Positions 43,581-53,084 of a stretch of 64,000 bases of DNA are shown here, piece by piece (position 1 is the first letter of the stretch; each line of letters begins with the position of its first letter). The position numbers and the translations under genes were made by a program. The notes beneath the pieces are model-generated. The model was given only the letters and a program-made list of their open reading frames with translations. It was not told where the DNA came from and searched no databases. Source of the DNA: Marinospirillum alkaliphilum DSM 21637. Lineage in GTDB: Bacteria > Pseudomonadota > Gammaproteobacteria > Pseudomonadales > Halomonadaceae. The stretch is from NCBI RefSeq assembly GCF_900119735.1, contig NZ_FPJW01000001.1, positions 124,001 through 188,000 of the forward strand. Reading direction: 5' to 3'.

Positions 43581-44905
43581 CAGGTACAATGATTGGCATC
43601 ATCATGATGCTGGTACTGATGGGCATGCTGGTGATCCGGATTCATATTGGTATTGCCATGTTCATTGTTGGTGCCGTGGGTTACATCTGGATTTCCGGCT
43701 GGTTTCCGCTGATCAGCTTTCTGAAAAGCATGCCTTACAGCCGCTTTTCCATCTATGACCTGTCAGTGATTCCGCTGTTTCTGCTGATGGGTCAGTTTGC
43801 CACCCATGGCGGCCTTTCAAAGGCACTGTTCCGCGCCGGTAATGCCTTCATTGGCCACTGGCGTGGTGGTACCGCCATGGCGGGTGTGGCTTCCTGTGCC
43901 GGTTTTGGTGCCATCAGTGGTTCTTCGCTGGCCACTGCCGCCACCATGACACAGGTGGTGCTGCCGGAATTGCAGCGCAAAAAGTACAAGGATTCCCTGG
44001 CCGCCGGGTCCCTGGCTGCCGGTGGCACCCTGGGGATGTTGATTCCACCATCAGTGCCGCTGGTGATCTACGCCATTCTGGCGGAACAGAACATTGCCAA
44101 GCTGTTCATGGCAGCCTTTGTGCCGGGCTTGATTGCTGTGGTCAGCTACATGCTGGTGATTGGCATCATCACCCGTGTTGACCCTGCTTCCGGTGGTGAG
44201 CTGGATGCACCTCACAGCTGGAGTGAGCGGATTTACACCCTGATCAACACCTGGCCGGTGCTGCTTATTTTTGCTGCTGTCATCGGTGGGATTTACAGCG
44301 GTATCTTCACTCCGACCGAAGCGGCCTCCATTGGTGTGATGGCGACAGGCTTCATGGCCTGGAAGACCGGTGGATTAAAAAACGGTGTCTGGCTGGATTG
44401 CCTGACCGGTACAGCAACAGCCACCGGCATGATGTTTCTGATACTGCTGGGTGCAGACATGCTGAATGCCTTCATGGCCATCAGCCAGATTCCTGCCAAT
44501 TTTGCCAGCTGGATTCAGGGGCTTGGACTCAATCCCTTTGTGGTGCTGTTTGCACTGATTGTGATCTACATCCTGCTCGGTTGTGTGATGGACTCCCTGT
44601 CCATGATCCTGCTGACCGTGCCGATTTTTCTGCCGGTGGTTCTTGGCATGGACTTCTTCGATCTGAACATGGAGCAGAAGGCCATCTGGTTCGGCATTCT
44701 GGCGCTGGTGGTGATGGAAATCGGCCTGATCACACCACCGATCGGCATGAATGTGTACATCATTGCCAACATGGCCAAAACCATTCCGATGGCCACCATC
44801 TTCCGCGGTGTCTGGCCTTTCCTGATTGCTGATGTGATGCGGATCGTACTGCTGGTGGCGTTCCCGGTTCTGTCGCTGGGTCTGATCAGTTGGCTGGGTG
44901 GATAG
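43577..44905 (+). CDS. dctM: TRAP transporter large permease DctM
   Basis: Polytopic membrane protein of 442 residues with about twelve hydrophobic segments. DctM motifs: [52 protein letters not shown] and [22 protein letters not shown] (sodium and substrate region), and [19 protein letters not shown] near the end. It probably serves both this DctP and the orphan DctP encoded at 31077, since no other DctM is in the window. Confidence 0.94.
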   Translation: MTGTMIGIIMMLVLMGMLVIRIHIGIAMFIVGAVGYIWISGWFPLISFLKSMPYSRFSIYDLSVIPLFLLMGQFATHGGLSKALFRAGNAFIGHWRGGTAMAGVASCAGFGAISGSSLATAATMTQVVLPELQRKKYKDSLAAGSLAAGGTLGMLIPPSVPLVIYAILAEQNIAKLFMAAFVPGLIAVVSYMLVIGIITRVDPASGGELDAPHSWSERIYTLINTWPVLLIFAAVIGGIYSGIFTPTEAASIGVMATGFMAWKTGGLKNGVWLDCLTGTATATGMMFLILLGADMLNAFMAISQIPANFASWIQGLGLNPFVVLFALIVIYILLGCVMDSLSMILLTVPIFLPVVLGMDFFDLNMEQKAIWFGILALVVMEIGLITPPIGMNVYIIANMAKTIPMATIFRGVWPFLIADVMRIVLLVAFPVLSLGLISWLGG

Positions 44906-44991
44906 GGTACTGCTTCCTTGCCGCGATGACAGGAGCCTCAGAGGTTCCTGTCCGGTCAGCAGGCCTCAATAACAACAATGCAGAGGTTGTC

Positions 44992-46638
44992 ATGAATGCA
45001 AGGTTCACTGCTTCGGCAGCAGGACGTTTTTCCGTCCGCAATATCCTGTACATGGCCATTTTTTATCAGATCTTCATTGCCATCTTTGTGGGCGTGATCG
45101 GTTTGCAAGGCATGCAAGGCCAGTTGCAGGGCTTTGATCAGACCTATCATCACCGCATTGTGCCGTTGAACGGGTTGAAACACCTGTCGGATCGTTACTC
45201 TATTGAACTGACCCAGTCGGTGCAGCAGGTTCGGGATGGTACGCTGGATCCTTACACTGCTGCTGAAAATATTCAGCAGACCTATGATGCCATCACCGCA
45301 GGTTGGGAAGCGTACCTGGCGTTGCCTCAGACGGCTGGTGAACAACAGCTTTACCGGCAACTGAGTCCGCAGCTTGAGCAGGGGCACGAGATGATTCGTG
45401 GCATTATCGGGCAGTTACGCCTGGGGGCCACCATGGAGCTGCACTTTGTTGCTGAAACCGAGCTTTACCCGGCCATCAATGCGCTGGTGGGGGGCATCGG
45501 CAATTTGATTGAAGTGCTGTTGCAGCAGACCGAAATGGATTACTTGCAGCAGCAACAGGATTTTCGTCAGGCGGTGTGGACGGTGGTGGGGGTGATCCTG
45601 TTTGCTGCCATCACTTCAGCGGCTGCCGGACTTTATTTTGCGCGGTCAATTCTGATGCGTCCCCTGAAGGAAGCCATGCGTTTTGCCCGGGATATTGCCA
45701 GCGGTCAGTTGAATACAGCAATCAGTCTTCGGCGACGTGATGAAATCGGTGAACTGGTTCAGGCGCTGCAGCAGATGCAGCAGGAGTTGCGACGGATGGT
45801 GGAAACCATCCAGTCCAATGCGGAACAGATTGCTGCTGCCAGCGGTGAGCTGGCCGGTACCACCGATGCCATTTCCGAGGCAACCGATCAGCAGTCCGAG
45901 GCGGCGCTGAAAATCAGCAGTGCCATTCAGCAACTGCGCAGTTCAATCGAGAACATCAATCTGCTCACCGGTGAAGCCAGGAACATTTCCCGCCACTCCG
46001 GTGAGCTGTCCCGCCAGGGTGAGCAGGTGTTTGAAGCCGTGATCCTTGATATCCGCCGAGTTGCGGAAATTTCTGCTCAGGCTTCGGACTCTGTCACGGT
46101 GCTCGGACAGCATTCTGATCAGGTCACCCAGGTAGTCACAGTGATCCGTGATGTGGCGGAGCAGACCAATCTGTTGGCCTTGAATGCGGCGATTGAGGCG
46201 GCACGGGCAGGCGAACAGGGGCGGGGTTTTTCAGTGGTGGCGGATGAAGTACGGCAACTGGCAGAACGTACAGCGGCCTCCACCCGTGAAATCACCCAGA
46301 AGGTCAATCTGATCACTGAAGGAACTGCAGCAGTAGTGCAGGTGATGCAGCAGCAGGTGGAGCAGGTACAGGAAAGTGTTCAGCAGGCCGGGCATGCCGG
46401 TGAGGTGATCCGTGATATCAGCAAGGCGTCTGCGGAGGCCGTGAATCGTGTGGGGCAGGTCTCTTCGGCACTGGATGAGCAGACACGCACCAGTGCCGAG
46501 GTGGCCGAGAGTGTTGAGCAGATTGCCCGCATGAGTGAGCAGAACAACCGGTCTTCCACCGAGGTGGCCAGTTCCAGTCGACGTCTGGCCGAGCTGTCCA
46601 GATCCCTGCAGGAAACCGTTCGGCGTTTTGTGCTCTGA
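44992..46638 (+). CDS. Methyl-accepting chemotaxis protein, four-helix-bundle type
   Basis: Chemoreceptor of 548 residues: a short cytoplasmic N-terminus, TM1 ([21 protein letters not shown]), a periplasmic four-helix-bundle domain of about 150 residues, TM2 ([23 protein letters not shown]), HAMP, then the signalling domain with [23 protein letters not shown] at the hairpin tip. AGAGG lies 7 bases before the ATG at 44992; upstream in-frame starts overlap dctM and were rejected. Being last in a row with lig and TRAP genes, it may sense aromatic acids, as PcaY does in Pseudomonas. It ends at a strong terminator. Confidence 0.9.
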   Translation: MNARFTASAAGRFSVRNILYMAIFYQIFIAIFVGVIGLQGMQGQLQGFDQTYHHRIVPLNGLKHLSDRYSIELTQSVQQVRDGTLDPYTAAENIQQTYDAITAGWEAYLALPQTAGEQQLYRQLSPQLEQGHEMIRGIIGQLRLGATMELHFVAETELYPAINALVGGIGNLIEVLLQQTEMDYLQQQQDFRQAVWTVVGVILFAAITSAAAGLYFARSILMRPLKEAMRFARDIASGQLNTAISLRRRDEIGELVQALQQMQQELRRMVETIQSNAEQIAAASGELAGTTDAISEATDQQSEAALKISSAIQQLRSSIENINLLTGEARNISRHSGELSRQGEQVFEAVILDIRRVAEISAQASDSVTVLGQHSDQVTQVVTVIRDVAEQTNLLALNAAIEAARAGEQGRGFSVVADEVRQLAERTAASTREITQKVNLITEGTAAVVQVMQQQVEQVQESVQQAGHAGEVIRDISKASAEAVNRVGQVSSALDEQTRTSAEVAESVEQIARMSEQNNRSSTEVASSSRRLAELSRSLQETVRRFVL

Positions 46639-46656
46639 AAGGCTGTTGATGAAAGC

Positions 46657-46691
46657 AAACAGGCGGTCATTTTACTGGCCGCCTGTTTTTT
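46657..46691 (+). terminator. Rho-independent terminator of the chemoreceptor gene
   Basis: AAACAGGCGG (46657-46666) and CCGCCTGTTTTTT (46679-46691) form a long stem followed by a T-run. It lies 18 bp after the chemoreceptor stop and 17 bp before the convergent pmdB-type gene, and also begins with A-rich sequence, so it may act in both directions. Confidence 0.88.
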
Positions 46692-46708
46692 GCCGCATGC
46701 TGCGTGAT

Positions 46709-47557
46709 TCAGCTGTCGTTGGTGTTTTCCAGTACCAGCACCCCGGCGCCGGTGTTGGAGATGGGGGCATGGTAGTGTTTGTGCACCACTTTCACCTCAG
46801 GCTGCAAGGCGCCACGCATCACCATCCACATGATCACCTCAATGCCTTCGGTACCGGCTTTTTCCATGATTTCCGTGTTGCTCAGTTGAGTCAGCCATTC
46901 CGGATCATGGATGATTTTTTCCATGCACTGCAGGTCAAAATCCGTATCCAGAATACCGGCACGTTCTCCCTGCAACTGATGCGACAGGCCGCCGGTTCCG
47001 AAAATCACCACCTTCAGGTCTTCCGGGTAAGACTCAATGGCCTGGCGCAGAGCCTTGCCCAGTGCAAAACAACGGCGTGCACCGGGCAAGGGGTGTTGTA
47101 CGGTATTCACCGCCAGTGGCACCACCTTGACCGGCCATTCGTCCAGATGGCGCCACATCAGTGCCATGGGCACCACCAGGCCATGATCCACCAGCATTTC
47201 CTGACAGGTGGCCATGTCAAAATCGCTGTTGATCAGTGATTCAGCCAGATGCCAGGAAAACTGGGCATCACCCTTGAAGGAACTCAGTGTTTTCAGTCCC
47301 CAGCCTTCATCAGCATTTTCATACTGATCGGCACAGCCAATGGCAAAGGTCGGTACCTGATTCAGAAAGAAATTCAAGCCGTGATCGTTGTACACCACGA
47401 TGGCAATATCCGGTTTCACCTCATCCAGCCAGGCCTTGACCGGTTCATAACCATCAAAGAAACGTTTCCAGTAGGGATCCTTTTCCAGCTTCTGGCTCAT
47501 CGCATTGCCGATGGCCGGAATGTGTGAGGTGGTGAGCCCACCAACAATCTTAGCCAT
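46709..47557 (-). CDS. pmdB: Protocatechuate 4,5-dioxygenase beta subunit (PmdB type)
   Basis: Catalytic subunit of 282 residues. All active-site residues are kept (H12, H59, H193 in GLSHQLQGER, E240). The surrounding sequence ([69 protein letters not shown]) is the Comamonas PmdB class rather than the SYK-6 LigB class at 38929. It overlaps its alpha-subunit gene by 8 bp and follows pobA on the same strand, so it may process protocatechuate from 4-hydroxybenzoate. Gallate or 3-O-methylgallate is an alternative substrate. Confidence 0.9.
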   Translation of the reverse strand: MAKIVGGLTTSHIPAIGNAMSQKLEKDPYWKRFFDGYEPVKAWLDEVKPDIAIVVYNDHGLNFFLNQVPTFAIGCADQYENADEGWGLKTLSSFKGDAQFSWHLAESLINSDFDMATCQEMLVDHGLVVPMALMWRHLDEWPVKVVPLAVNTVQHPLPGARRCFALGKALRQAIESYPEDLKVVIFGTGGLSHQLQGERAGILDTDFDLQCMEKIIHDPEWLTQLSNTEIMEKAGTEGIEVIMWMVMRGALQPEVKVVHKHYHAPISNTGAGVLVLENTNDS

Positions 47558-47951
47558 GCCAGTAACCTCCGGTTTTTCTGAGCTTCTCTTCAAACCCCTG
47601 CGCCTGATTCACCAGGTGCTGCTTGAATTCGGGCGTGGTGATGCCGTGAAAGGATGCTCCGGCATCCTGAACCGTCAGGCCATGGAACACCGCAATCTTG
47701 GCCAGATAATAGATATTGCCGCCCAGTTGCAGCAGCTTCAGAAAATCGCCCCTGAGTACCGCCTCACGCTGTTCATCACTGAGGTTGTACTTGCGGCAAT
47801 AGGCATCCATGTCACGGGCAAACTCGTCCCGGTTGGCCTGTTCATTGAATGAAAAGGCCATGCGGTTCAGGTTGTAACCCGAGTGGGAGCGTTGACCGTC
47901 AAAAACATAGGTGCCGGGAATGGCATCATAGTCGTGCTGTTTCCAGACCAT
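47550..47951 (-). CDS. pmdA: Protocatechuate 4,5-dioxygenase alpha subunit (PmdA type)
   Basis: Alpha subunit of 133 residues. Family core IPGTYVFDGQRSHSGYNLNRMAFSFNEQANRDEF and LGGNIYYLAKIAVFHGLTVQDAGASFHGITTPEFK. Compared with the first alpha subunit, it shares the fold but not close sequence. It lies 23 bp after pobA and overlaps pmdB by 8 bp. It caps the active site of the beta subunit. Confidence 0.9.
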   Translation of the reverse strand: MVWKQHDYDAIPGTYVFDGQRSHSGYNLNRMAFSFNEQANRDEFARDMDAYCRKYNLSDEQREAVLRGDFLKLLQLGGNIYYLAKIAVFHGLTVQDAGASFHGITTPEFKQHLVNQAQGFEEKLRKTGGYWHG

Positions 47952-47974
47952 GGGTTTGGCCCTCCTGACGTTGT

Positions 47975-49189
<1,215 letters not shown>

Positions 49190-49305
49190 TCACCTCTTTT
49201 GTTTTTGTCTTTGTGTCAATTGGGTGAGTCAAGGATCCGTCAGGGTGTTTTTTGACTGAAGTCAGGTTTCGAGCAAAAACTGGTACTTTTCTTTCAGTGG
49301 TCCGA

Positions 49306-50205
49306 TCAGTGGCAGTGGGTGTGTTCGTGCTGGGCACGGTATTCGCGGGGTGAGCAGCCCTGGTGCTGGCGAAACAGACGAGAAAAATAGGCCGGATCAC
49401 TGAAACCCAGTTCAAAGGCAATCTGTTCAATGTGGATGCGGGTGTAGATGAGTTTGCGCCGTGCTTCCAGCAGCAGGCGTTCCTGTAGCAGTTGTTTGGC
49501 GTTGCAGTTCAGCAGGTTGCGGCACAGGCGATTGAGGCGGGCCGGTGGCAGGTTCAGTTCGCGGGCATAGTCTTCCACCTTCCACTGCTCAGCATAATGC
49601 TGTTCCACCAGATGGCGGAAGCTGCGGATCAGCGACAGGCTTTGATCCGGGTTCTGTTGTTCCAGTCCCAGATCCAGCCATTGGCGTTTGAGCGACATCA
49701 TCACCAGCCGCACCAGCCATTTCTGAACCAGAAACTGGCCGGGGCGTTCGGAATTGAGTTCCTGCTGGATATCGCTCAGGTAACCTTGCAGGCGTTGCAA
49801 CTGCAGGTTTTCTGGTGTGAAGCGAATCATCTGTGGCGCAGACAGTAGCTCGGAAAAATGCCCTGCAGTGTGGCTGTAATCCTGATCTTCCAGCAGGTCC
49901 AGTCCAAAGGTGAGCACCGATCCTTCGGTGCCGGGGGCAAAATGAAAAGCATGCACGGCACCCGGTGGAATGCAGATGGCCACCGGACTGTTGCATTGCT
50001 GACGTTGTTCATCCAGCAACACCTCAGCGGAGCCGCTACTCATCACCACCACCTGATACAACTGGCCGTGTCGGTGCGGTCGGATCACCCAGTTGTTGGA
50101 AGAGCTGCGGGTGGAGATGCTTTCAATGTGCAGGGACTCCAGCACACTTTTTTCCGGCTGTTCCCCGTAAAGGGTGAAAAAGGGAATCTGTGCGAGGCTA
50201 TTCAT
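49306..50205 (-). CDS. pobR: AraC-family regulator PobR
   Basis: AraC-type activator of 299 residues. N-terminal cupin sensor domain (HIESISTRSSSNNWVIRPHRHGQLYQVVVMSSGSAEVLLD...CIPPGAVHAFHF) and C-terminal double HTH (WKVEDYARELNLPPARLNRLCRNLLNCNAKQLL and YTRIHIEQIAFELGFSDPAYFSRLFRQHQGCSPREYR). In pseudomonads pobR is divergent from pobA. Here it is tandem, 119 bp upstream on the same strand. It is instead divergent from vdh. It should activate pobA in the presence of 4-hydroxybenzoate. Confidence 0.83.
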   Translation of the reverse strand: MNSLAQIPFFTLYGEQPEKSVLESLHIESISTRSSSNNWVIRPHRHGQLYQVVVMSSGSAEVLLDEQRQQCNSPVAICIPPGAVHAFHFAPGTEGSVLTFGLDLLEDQDYSHTAGHFSELLSAPQMIRFTPENLQLQRLQGYLSDIQQELNSERPGQFLVQKWLVRLVMMSLKRQWLDLGLEQQNPDQSLSLIRSFRHLVEQHYAEQWKVEDYARELNLPPARLNRLCRNLLNCNAKQLLQERLLLEARRKLIYTRIHIEQIAFELGFSDPAYFSRLFRQHQGCSPREYRAQHEHTHCH

Positions 50206-50347
50206 TGCCGGCTCCGATGGTCAGTCAGCATTGCGGATCTAGGTTAGTGTCAAATCACCCCTGTGGCTATCGCATCCTGTTATAGCTGTTAGAGCCATGT
50301 AAAAGGCTTGTATCTGGTACAAAAGCATCCTACTCTCACCCTGTAAT

Positions 50348-50366
50348 TAGTTAAGCAGTATAACTA
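50348..50366. promoter_or_regulatory. MarR operator candidate upstream of vdh
   Basis: TAGTTA-AGCAGTA-TAACTA, a perfect inverted repeat with the same 6-bp arms and 7-bp spacer as the repeat over the ech promoter at 26420. It lies 37 bp upstream of the vdh ATG, in the 198-bp pobR/vdh divergent gap, close to where transcription should start. Confidence 0.7.
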
Positions 50367-50403
50367 TTGTTTTGCATCAACAAAAATAACAGGAGCAACT
50401 CAG

Positions 50404-51855
50404 ATGTTCACAGTCCATTCCATGATCAATAATCAGGATTGCCCGGCCACTGGCGGCAAGACTTTTGATGTCATCAGCCCGGTGACCGGTGAAGTGGTGA
50501 CCCGCGCTGCAGCATCCACCCCTGCTGATGCAGTGAAAGCGGCTGATGCTGCAGCTGCAGCTTTTCCTGCCTGGCGCGCCCTGGGACCCAATGCACGCCG
50601 CGCCCTGTTATTGAAAGCAGCTGATATCCTTGCCACCAAGGGTGAGCAGGCGTCCAGTCGCATGACTGCTGAAATGGGTGCCACAGGCCCCTGGGGTGGT
50701 TTCAACACCCACTTTGCCTGCGGTGTGTTGCGTGAAGCTGCTGCCATGACCACGCAGATTGCCGGTGAAGTGATTCCATCTGATGTACCCGGTAGTCTGG
50801 CAATGGGCATTCGTCAGCCGGTGGGTGTGGTGCTGGGTATTGCGCCCTGGAATGCCCCCTTGATTCTGGGAGTGCGTGCCATTGCCATGCCACTGGCCTG
50901 CGGCAATACCGTGGTGTTCAAGGCATCCGAGCTGTGCCCGGCCACACACCAGTTGATCAGTGATTCGATGCGTGAAGCCGGTATTCCGGAGGGTGTCATG
51001 AACATGGTGATCAATGCACCGGAAGATGCTCCGGAAGTGGTCAAAGCCCTGATTGATCATCCGGCGGTGCGCCGCATCAACTTCACCGGTTCCACCCGGG
51101 TTGGCAAGATCATTGCCAAACTGGCAGCCGAACACCTGAAGCCAGTGTTGCTGGAACTGGGCGGCAAAGCACCGTTGCTGGTGCTGGATGATGCTGATGT
51201 GGATGCAGCCGTGAATGCGGCAGCCTTTGGTGCCTTCATGAACCAGGGGCAGATCTGCATGTCAACCGAGCGCCTGATTGTCACTCCGGCTGTTGCTGAT
51301 GCGTTTGTCAGCAAGCTGGCAGCCAAGGCCCAGGCGCTGCCGGTGGGTGATCCGGCCGGTGGCAATGTGGTGCTGGGTTCCGTGATCAACAGCCATTCCA
51401 CGGAAAAACTGAAAGGACTGATTGATGATGCGGTCGGCAAAGGGGCAAAACTGGTTGCAGGCGGCAAGGCGGATGGCAATCTGATTCAGGCCACGGTGCT
51501 GGATGGCGTTGACAGCAGCATGCGGATCTACAGTGAAGAGTCTTTTGGTCCAGTGGTGTCGGTGATTCGTGCGAAGGATGAAGCGAATGCCCTGCATCTG
51601 GCCAATGACTCCGAATATGGTCTGTCCAGCGCCATTTTCAGCCGTGATGTGTCACGGGCCATGCAACTGGCAGCACAGCTGGACAGTGGCATCTGCCATA
51701 TCAACGGTCCGACCGTGCATGACGAGGCCCAGATGCCTTTTGGTGGTGTCAAGGCCAGTGGTTACGGGCGTTTTGGTGGCAAGGCTGCAATCAATGAGTT
51801 CACCGAGCTGCGCTGGGTCACCAGCCAGACTGGCGAGCGGCATTATCCTTTCTGA
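50404..51855 (+). CDS. vdh: Vanillin / aromatic aldehyde dehydrogenase
   Basis: NAD(P)-dependent aldehyde dehydrogenase of 483 residues. Active-site residues: N150 (IAPWN), E251 (VLLELGGKAPL) and nucleophile C285 (NQGQICMSTERL). The cofactor block is FTGSTRVGKIIA. The sequence resembles vanillin, 4-hydroxybenzaldehyde and salicylaldehyde dehydrogenases. It completes the ech-fcs route to vanillate or 4-hydroxybenzoate although it lies 21 kb from fcs. A shared operator suggests co-regulation. AGGAG lies 8 bases upstream of the ATG. Confidence 0.88.
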   Translation: MFTVHSMINNQDCPATGGKTFDVISPVTGEVVTRAAASTPADAVKAADAAAAAFPAWRALGPNARRALLLKAADILATKGEQASSRMTAEMGATGPWGGFNTHFACGVLREAAAMTTQIAGEVIPSDVPGSLAMGIRQPVGVVLGIAPWNAPLILGVRAIAMPLACGNTVVFKASELCPATHQLISDSMREAGIPEGVMNMVINAPEDAPEVVKALIDHPAVRRINFTGSTRVGKIIAKLAAEHLKPVLLELGGKAPLLVLDDADVDAAVNAAAFGAFMNQGQICMSTERLIVTPAVADAFVSKLAAKAQALPVGDPAGGNVVLGSVINSHSTEKLKGLIDDAVGKGAKLVAGGKADGNLIQATVLDGVDSSMRIYSEESFGPVVSVIRAKDEANALHLANDSEYGLSSAIFSRDVSRAMQLAAQLDSGICHINGPTVHDEAQMPFGGVKASGYGRFGGKAAINEFTELRWVTSQTGERHYPF

Positions 51856-51911
51856 GTTGACGCTTGCTGAATTGACGTTTTCCCAGTCGAAATGACGCAG
51901 CTGTAAACTTC

Positions 51912-51941
51912 AGGCTGTCCACCTTGTGGACAGCCTTTTTT
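51912..51941. terminator. Rho-independent terminator of vdh
   Basis: AGGCTGTCCA and TGGACAGCCT pair in a perfect 10-bp stem around a 5-base loop, followed by TTTTT, 57 bp past the vdh stop. It lies just outside the convergent hydrolase gene. Confidence 0.92.
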
Positions 51942-51950
51942 CGATCCGTT

Positions 51951-52802
51951 TCAACGGGTTTTCAAAACCAGTTTCTGCAGCAGTTCGACCAGTTGTTCGG
52001 CACCTTCCTGCCAGTTTTCTTCCAGCATCATGCCGTGGCCGGTGTCCAGCCAATAGGCCTGGGTGCCATAGGTGCTGGCAGTGAGTTGCACCATGTCCGG
52101 TGGAATCAGCCGGTCGTGGCGAGCTCCTACCACCACCAGCGGTGTGCGGGCCACTGCCCAGGGTGCAGGCAGATCCTGCCAGCTCATGTCCCATAACAGG
52201 GGCAGGGATTCCCGCACCATCTGTTGCATCCACTGCAGCATCTTGTGTCCGTTCACCGGGCGGGCAAACATGAAGTGGGCAAACTCATGCGGTGCCACGG
52301 TTTCCGGCAGCAGGTAGTTTTTGCTCATGCTCAGCGCCTGCAGCGGGTTGCTGAGAAAGCTGCTGAAAGAGACGGGCAACAAGCCCTGCGGTGGAATACT
52401 GGCCAGCAGCAGTGCACCGCGGCCGCGATACTGTGACAGGTAACTCTGTACCACCATGCCGCCCATGGAATGACCCACCAGCAGGGGTTGCTGGCCGTGG
52501 CTCTGTTCTATGGTGCGAATGGCATCAGCCAGATCCTGCACGTATTCCTGCAGACTGTATTGTCCCAGTGGGTCGGGTGCCGAGGACTGACCGTGACCAC
52601 GAAAACTCAGGGCGTAGGCATGAAAGCCCTGTTGCGCAAACCAGTCCAGATAATATTCGGCCCAGATCCAGGCGCCGCTGAAAATACCATGCACAAACAG
52701 TACCGGCGGTGCGTCCTGTTGATCCGTCAGACGGTATTGTAATTCCAGGCGGGGAATGGGGTTGGCCGGAGTGCGGAACATCAGGGCAGGAATCAGGTTC
52801 AT
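51951..52802 (-). CDS. Alpha/beta hydrolase
   Basis: Alpha/beta-fold hydrolase of 283 residues. Nucleophile elbow LLVGHSMGGMVVQS (S112), acid D in GARHDRLIPPD and histidine in LDTGHGMMLEENW complete the triad. The oxyanion region is VLFVHGIFSGAWIWAEYYLDW. No specific substrate can be given; it looks like a carboxylesterase or lysophospholipase-type enzyme. It is separated from vdh by a terminator and from tRNA-Pro by another. Confidence 0.85.
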   Translation of the reverse strand: MNLIPALMFRTPANPIPRLELQYRLTDQQDAPPVLFVHGIFSGAWIWAEYYLDWFAQQGFHAYALSFRGHGQSSAPDPLGQYSLQEYVQDLADAIRTIEQSHGQQPLLVGHSMGGMVVQSYLSQYRGRGALLLASIPPQGLLPVSFSSFLSNPLQALSMSKNYLLPETVAPHEFAHFMFARPVNGHKMLQWMQQMVRESLPLLWDMSWQDLPAPWAVARTPLVVVGARHDRLIPPDMVQLTASTYGTQAYWLDTGHGMMLEENWQEGAEQLVELLQKLVLKTR

Positions 52803-52884
52803 CGTTTGCTTCCTTTGACGACAGATGAATGCTGGTCAGTTTGTCCTGAGGCAGAATGAAAAGCAATGGCAGGATCATGAACAA

Positions 52885-52919
52885 AAAAAGCCACCCGGTG
52901 AAACCGATGGTGGCTTTTT
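52885..52919 (-). terminator. Terminator downstream of tRNA-Pro
   Basis: AAAAAGCCACC and GGTGGCTTTTT form an 11-bp stem. On the minus strand the T-rich side follows the stem, about 40 bases past the tRNA end. The symmetric A/T tails make it potentially bidirectional. Confidence 0.85.
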
Positions 52920-52960
52920 GCTGATGCAGCTTTCATATGCAGGATATGAAGCGGGAATGC

Positions 52961-53037
52961 TGGTCGGAGTGAAAGGATTCGAACCTTCGACCCCTGCCTC
53001 CCGAAGACAGTGCTCTACCAAGCTGAGCTACACTCCG
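52961..53037 (-). tRNA. tRNA-Pro (anticodon CGG)
   Basis: A 77-nt cloverleaf on the minus strand with the CCA end encoded. Acceptor stem CGGAGTG/CACTCCG (7 bp), D arm GCTC-GAGC, anticodon stem CTGTC/GGCAG with loop TTCGGGA, anticodon CGG (reads CCG), GGGTC variable region and T arm GAAGG-TTCGAAT-CCTTT. Bases 52961-52964 give the discriminator A plus CCA. Segment lengths match the E. coli tRNA-Pro(CGG) exactly. Confidence 0.97.
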
Positions 53038-53047
53038 AACGCTGCAT

Positions 53048-53075
53048 ATCATAATGATTTGCCCTTGATATGCAA
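53048..53075 (-). promoter_or_regulatory. Promoter of tRNA-Pro
   Basis: On the minus strand, TTGCAT (53070-53075), 16-bp spacer, TATGAT (53048-53053); the tRNA 5' end is 10 bases further on. Good sigma-70 match placed between the rnb stop and the tRNA. Confidence 0.65.
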
Positions 53076-53084
53076 GCGATTTGT

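Noticed and set aside
52961-53037. tRNA-Pro as the attachment site of a genomic island
   Set aside because: No integrase, no direct repeat of the tRNA 3' end and no composition change next to it.
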